From: Thermoplasmata archaeon
GTDB taxonomy: Archaea > Thermoplasmatota > Penumbrarchaeia > Penumbrarchaeales > Penumbrarchaeaceae
Direction: 5' to 3'
Assembly (NCBI GenBank): GCA_023145185.1
Contig: JAGLEG010000166.1
Span: 1-8,961, forward strand
Length of the DNA: 8,961 bases
The notes below the pieces were generated by a model. That model worked only from the letters and a program-made list of their open reading frames with translations, did no database searches and was not told where the DNA came from. Each line of letters opens with the position of its first letter. Within the stretch, counting starts at the first letter, position 1. Made by a program: the position numbers and the translations under genes. Positions 5,935-8,961 of the stretch are shown in pieces.

Positions 5935-7647
5935 TCTCCTCTGTTTCATCTCAAGTGTGCGCAGCCTGTTTATCGCACAGGCGAGCTCAAGGGACCTGAA
6001 GTAGGCCCTGTCCCCGGACGGTGGACCTCCAAGGGCGTCAAGTCCCCCTTCGTCAAGCCTGTCATCCAGCTCATCAAGGACCTCTTTCAGAGTGCGCTTC
6101 CCATCCATCATCATCGTTGCCCTGTGTATTGCATCGCCTATCGCCTTTGTCTGGCTACGGTGGACCATCTGTTCGATCCTGGAGAGATCTATGGTGTCAT
6201 TTCCAAAGCTTATGGTGGAGATGTCCCGTGTTGTGATCTTCACATCCCTCCTTCCCCTGGAGGGATCGAACGAGGAGGGGATAGGGATCCTCGGCGTGAT
6301 GGGAGAGATCGTCCCCTTTCCTTCCGTGACCCTCTCGGCCCTGTACCTCTCGGCGATCTCCCTCGCCTCCGAGGTCCTGTTCATGGGAACGTATCCTTCC
6401 ATGCAGATCACCAGGTCCGCAACGTCGAAATAGTCCCCGGACCCGCCTATTACCAGAATGGTGGATACGGCGAGCTCATCATGCAGCTGTCTGACCCTGT
6501 CTATGAACGGGGTTATCGGCTCCTTATCCTTGGTGACCAGCTCCTGCATCCTGTGGTCCCTGATCATGAAGTTGGTGGCGGAGGTGTCCTCGTCGATAAG
6601 AAGGGTGCCTGCTCCGGCCTCAAGCGCCTCGATTATGTTCGCCGCCTGCGACGTTGAGCCGCTGGCGTCCTCCGTTGAGAACGACCCGGTATCCTTTCCA
6701 AGCGGCAGGTCCGAGATGAAAGGGGAGATGTCCACGTTCTCCACCCTCCTCCCATCCTCGGCCCTTATCTTCACCGCAGAGGGGTCGGTTATCACCAGCT
6801 CCCTTCCATCGCCGAGGATATGGTCGTAGATCCCAAGTTCGATGGCGGAGAGGAGCGTTGATTTACCGTGGTATCCTCCTCCCACGATCAGGGTGATCCC
6901 CCGTGGGATGCCCATGCCAGTGATATCACCCCTGTTGGGAGTGTTGAGGGTGACCTCAAGGTCCGGAGGGGAGAGGAACGGTACGACATCATCTCCCCCC
7001 ATCTGCCTGTCGTCGATCCCCGACCTGCGGGGAAGTATCGACTCGTTGGCCACAAATGCGATCAGGTCCTTTTTTCCGAGCAGGGACCTGATGTGTCCGG
7101 AATCCTCGTTCTGTTGTATATGGTCGTAGATCTCTTTTCTATCCAGGCTCTTGAAAAATAGTGAATTCCTTACGATCATTGGAAGGTCTTTCAGGAACAT
7201 CTCTGCGGCCTGCCTTCCTGCTATCCTTCTGCCGAAGGCTGGAAGCCCCATGAGGAACCTGGCCTCTATGTGGGATCCGCTCACGAGGATAGAGGTCCTC
7301 TCAAGAACCTCCTGTCCCGGCGTGTCCATGCCTATGAGGCCGCTCTTTCCCATCCCCCTGCTTTTTCCGCCGGCCCCCCTTGCGTTCATGGAGAAATGCC
7401 TGGTAAGGAGGTCCCTGAGGGCGATCTCCCTGCTCAGGTTGTTGTAGGTATCATCGGGGAAGGCTGCGGCCTCCATATCTACAAAGACCCTTATCCTGCT
7501 CGGGGCCGCGAAGGGGTCTCCCTGAACGTGGTCGATGCTGAGGGTGTACTCCCCCATGTCATATTCGCCCTGAATGTCCCTGTAGGCCCTGTAACCTTTA
7601 CCGTCGATCCTTGCGAGGTCGGACCCGAGGTCCCTTTCCGTTCTCAT
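5932..7647 (-). CDS. ABC-class ATPase (PF09818/COG3044 type)
   Basis: 571 aa from ATG 7647. It belongs to the stand-alone 'predicted ATPase of the ABC class' family, soluble proteins without membrane segments whose cellular role is not established. The N-terminal region (about 1-240) is the family-specific part. The nucleotide-binding core follows: Walker A GGGYHGKST at 256-264, an SGSTSQA segment at 329-335 in place of the LSGGQ signature, and Walker B TLLIDED at 348-354. Then comes VIGGSGDYFDVAD (399-411), typical of this family where transporters carry the switch-loop region. The C-terminal 90 residues are helical and charged. The GGAGAT site at 7659-7654, six bases ahead of ATG 7647, selects this start; the longer frame from GTG 7725 would run back across the divergent gene's start. 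It is transcribed alone, away from the phosphoesterase. Confidence 0.9.
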   Translation of the reverse strand: MRTERDLGSDLARIDGKGYRAYRDIQGEYDMGEYTLSIDHVQGDPFAAPSRIRVFVDMEAAAFPDDTYNNLSREIALRDLLTRHFSMNARGAGGKSRGMGKSGLIGMDTPGQEVLERTSILVSGSHIEARFLMGLPAFGRRIAGRQAAEMFLKDLPMIVRNSLFFKSLDRKEIYDHIQQNEDSGHIRSLLGKKDLIAFVANESILPRRSGIDDRQMGGDDVVPFLSPPDLEVTLNTPNRGDITGMGIPRGITLIVGGGYHGKSTLLSAIELGIYDHILGDGRELVITDPSAVKIRAEDGRRVENVDISPFISDLPLGKDTGSFSTEDASGSTSQAANIIEALEAGAGTLLIDEDTSATNFMIRDHRMQELVTKDKEPITPFIDRVRQLHDELAVSTILVIGGSGDYFDVADLVICMEGYVPMNRTSEAREIAERYRAERVTEGKGTISPITPRIPIPSSFDPSRGRRDVKITTRDISTISFGNDTIDLSRIEQMVHRSQTKAIGDAIHRATMMMDGKRTLKEVLDELDDRLDEGGLDALGGPPSGDRAYFRSLELACAINRLRTLEMKQRR

Positions 7648-7653
7648 TGGGGC

Positions 7654-7659
7654 ATCTCC
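7654..7659 (-). promoter_or_regulatory. Ribosome binding site of the ATPase gene
   Basis: GGAGAT on the minus strand sits six bases before ATG 7647. If transcription starts about 25 bases after the TATA-like element at 7681-7688, the leader would be only about 12 bases, just long enough to hold this site. Confidence 0.6.
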
Positions 7660-7680
7660 AAACTGGCCTAACGCACCATC

Positions 7681-7688
7681 ATAAATAG
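7681..7688. promoter_or_regulatory. Shared TATA-like element for divergent genes
   Basis: ATAAATAG on the plus strand reads CTATTTAT on the minus strand, and it is the clearest AT-rich element in the 63-base gap between the ATPase and phosphoesterase starts. Its centre is 27 bases before ATG 7711, the geometry of a leaderless plus-strand transcript. It is about 37 bases before ATG 7647, which leaves a short leader with a ribosome site. Positions are seen; use by both genes is inferred. Confidence 0.55.
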
Positions 7689-7710
7689 AGCCTTTCCCCT
7701 TACCGGGCCC

Positions 7711-8424
7711 ATGAGGATGGCCCACATATCAGACCTGCACGTTACCTCCAGGTTCTTCGACGAGGAGCTGGCCTCCAGATTGGTGGATACGCTCAACACG
7801 GGCGGCTACGACCTGGTGGTGATCTCCGGCGACCTCACCATGGAAGGGCACGTCGGTGAGTACGAGAATGCAAAGGTTTTCCTGGACAGGATCGCACCTG
7901 AAAAGCTCATCGTGCCGGGGAACCACGACTCGTTCAACAGGGGATACGAGATATTCGAGGAGATGTTCGGAACCAGAAAACCGGTCTTCTCGGGAGATGG
8001 GGTCAGGATCTGCGGGATGGATTCCTCCGAGCCGGACCTCAACGAGGGAAAACTTGGCAGGCACAATTACAAACTGATACGGGAGAGGCTATCAGGGGAC
8101 GATATGAAGTTCCTGGTCCTCCACCATCATATAATCCCGGTACCAGGAACCGGCAGGGAGAACAACATCCTGATGGATTCTGGGGACGTCCTCAAGCTCT
8201 GTGTGGACCTGGATGTGAACTTCGTCCTCTCGGGGCATCGGCACCTCCCCTGGGTCTGGAAGCTGAACCACACGTACTTCGTGACTGCGGGGACAGCATC
8301 TACCAGAAGGTTGAAGGGTAGGTCCTATCCATCCTTCAACCGCTTCGAGATAGACGGCGGGCGCGCCGTGATGTACGAGGTAAACCTGGATACGATGGAG
8401 GAGTACGAGAGGATCAGGACCTGA
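7711..8424 (+). CDS. Calcineurin-like metallophosphoesterase
   Basis: 237 aa. It has all the metal-binding motifs of the calcineurin-like phosphoesterase superfamily in order: D8-x-H10 (ISDLH), G40-D41, G70-N71-H72-D73, a histidine pair in LHHHIIP (138-140) and G175-H176-R177-H178. These coordinate two metal ions for phosphomono- or diester hydrolysis. Layout and length resemble the CpdA-like/cyclic-nucleotide phosphodiesterase branch, but the substrate cannot be read from the sequence. There is no signal peptide or membrane helix, so it is cytoplasmic. Translation begins at ATG 7711, or ATG 7717 two codons on. No ribosome site precedes it, and the TATA element 27 bases upstream fits a leaderless message. 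Its last 11 bases overlap the end of the convergent nucleotidyltransferase gene. Confidence 0.92.
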   Translation: MRMAHISDLHVTSRFFDEELASRLVDTLNTGGYDLVVISGDLTMEGHVGEYENAKVFLDRIAPEKLIVPGNHDSFNRGYEIFEEMFGTRKPVFSGDGVRICGMDSSEPDLNEGKLGRHNYKLIRERLSGDDMKFLVLHHHIIPVPGTGRENNILMDSGDVLKLCVDLDVNFVLSGHRHLPWVWKLNHTYFVTAGTASTRRLKGRSYPSFNRFEIDGGRAVMYEVNLDTMEEYERIRT

Positions 8425-8961
8425 GCTTCCTGGTTATCTCCTTCACCCTCTGTGAGTCCTTGTCCCTGCAGATCAGCAGGCCCTCCTCCGTGTCGATTAT
8501 TATGAGGTCCTCCATTCCCAGCACGCCGATGGTCCTTCCCGTGGTGCTCTTGACGAAGACCCTCTCACAGTCAATGAGTACGTGATCACTGGTGTAGCCC
8601 TCAAGCTCTCTCATGGACGTCCATGAGCCCACGTCGGACCATCTGAACCTGCCCGGGACCATCCAGACCTCCCTGGACCTCTCCATCACCGCGTAATCTA
8701 TGGAGATGGGATCAAGGGCGCTGTATCTGGACCTCAGGTCAGCATCGTTTGATGGATCGGCCCCATCCAGCGCCCTGAACAGGGATGGTGAGGTCTTCCT
8801 GATCTCCGATATGAGGTCGGCTCCCTTCCAGACGAACATCCCGCTGTTCCAGTACAGGTTCCCGCTCTTCATGAAGGAGACCGCCGTCTCCCTGTCCGGT
8901 TTCTCCCTGAAGGAGACGACCTTGAAAACCCCGTCGTTCTGCTCTCCGGTCTCAATATACC
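8414..8961 (-). CDS. manC: Mannose-1-phosphate guanylyltransferase, C-terminal part (5' end outside window)
   Basis: The last 181 residues are visible; roughly the first half of a typical 350-aa enzyme lies beyond the window. The enzyme makes GDP-mannose from mannose 1-phosphate and GTP in the cytoplasm, for glycan and glycolipid synthesis. Visible family motifs, numbered from the first full codon, are FREKP (17-21), YWNSGMFVW (36-44), IDYAVMERS (87-95) and WSDVGSW (107-113). The product ends after a left-handed beta-helix-like tail (ITRKLRS), with no fused phosphomannose-isomerase domain, so it is the short monofunctional type. Related sugar-1-phosphate guanylyltransferases are a lesser alternative. 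Its stop codon lies inside the 3' end of the convergent phosphoesterase gene. Confidence 0.88.
   Translation of the reverse strand, partial: YIETGEQNDGVFKVVSFREKPDRETAVSFMKSGNLYWNSGMFVWKGADLISEIRKTSPSLFRALDGADPSNDADLRSRYSALDPISIDYAVMERSREVWMVPGRFRWSDVGSWTSMRELEGYTSDHVLIDCERVFVKSTTGRTIGVLGMEDLIIIDTEEGLLICRDKDSQRVKEITRKLRS

Noticed and set aside
6124..6657. Plus-strand open frame of 177 codons over the ATPase
   Set aside because: It lies opposite the Walker B and C-terminal part of a well-supported ATPase gene and shows no family pattern.
1..8961. CRISPR array, insertion sequence, tRNA or rRNA
   Set aside because: No short regularly spaced repeats, transposase frames, terminal inverted repeats or tRNA-like cloverleaf were seen on either strand.

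Overview
The window looks like a chromosomal stretch from an archaeon, most likely a member of the Thermoplasmatota or a related uncultured euryarchaeal lineage. The pointers are archaeal-type TATA boxes (for example 142-152 and 7681-7688), GGAGGTG-type ribosome binding sites with some probably leaderless starts, heavy AGG/ATA/GAG codon use, and a giant sequon-rich surface protein with a C-terminal membrane anchor. The lineage is an inference from style and gene content; no rRNA or tRNA is present to fix it.

Layout. Bases 2-67 are the last 21 codons of an upstream gene whose end is nearly identical to the end of the next gene, so two surface-protein paralogues lie in tandem. The second (194-4210, 1338 aa) is complete: signal peptide, a long series of Ig-like/carboxypeptidase-regulatory-like beta-sandwich segments, an SbsA-like Ig domain (Big_5 type), two tandem 87-aa repeats starting W-x-I-T-E, an acidic linker, one membrane helix and a basic cytoplasmic tail. 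It converges on a two-gene minus-strand operon: mntP (Mn2+ efflux pump, 4909-5469) followed by an isochorismatase-like cysteine hydrolase (about 4254-4874). The hydrolase has no in-frame ATG/GTG/TTG ahead of its catalytic Asp and appears to start at CTG.

The 5470-5931 stretch carries the mntP promoter and a long leader with two mutually exclusive hairpins. On the plus strand it carries a probable 41-aa charged protein (or gene remnant) ending at a perfect 9-bp hairpin. Next is a minus-strand ABC-class ATPase (PF09818 type, 5932-7647), divergent from a calcineurin-like phosphoesterase (7711-8424). One AT-rich element between them can serve as TATA box for both. The phosphoesterase overlaps by 11 bp, tail to tail, with a mannose-1-phosphate guanylyltransferase cut by the window end (8414-8961).

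How the genes work together. The only visible functional unit is the mntP-hydrolase pair. GDP-mannose supply (last gene) could feed glycosylation of the sequon-rich surface proteins, but that is inference. I found no CRISPR array, insertion sequence, rRNA, tRNA or recognisable defence system. The most notable items are the surface-protein paralogue pair with its repeat modules, the non-canonical hydrolase start, the mntP leader, and the unannotated small gene with a terminator.
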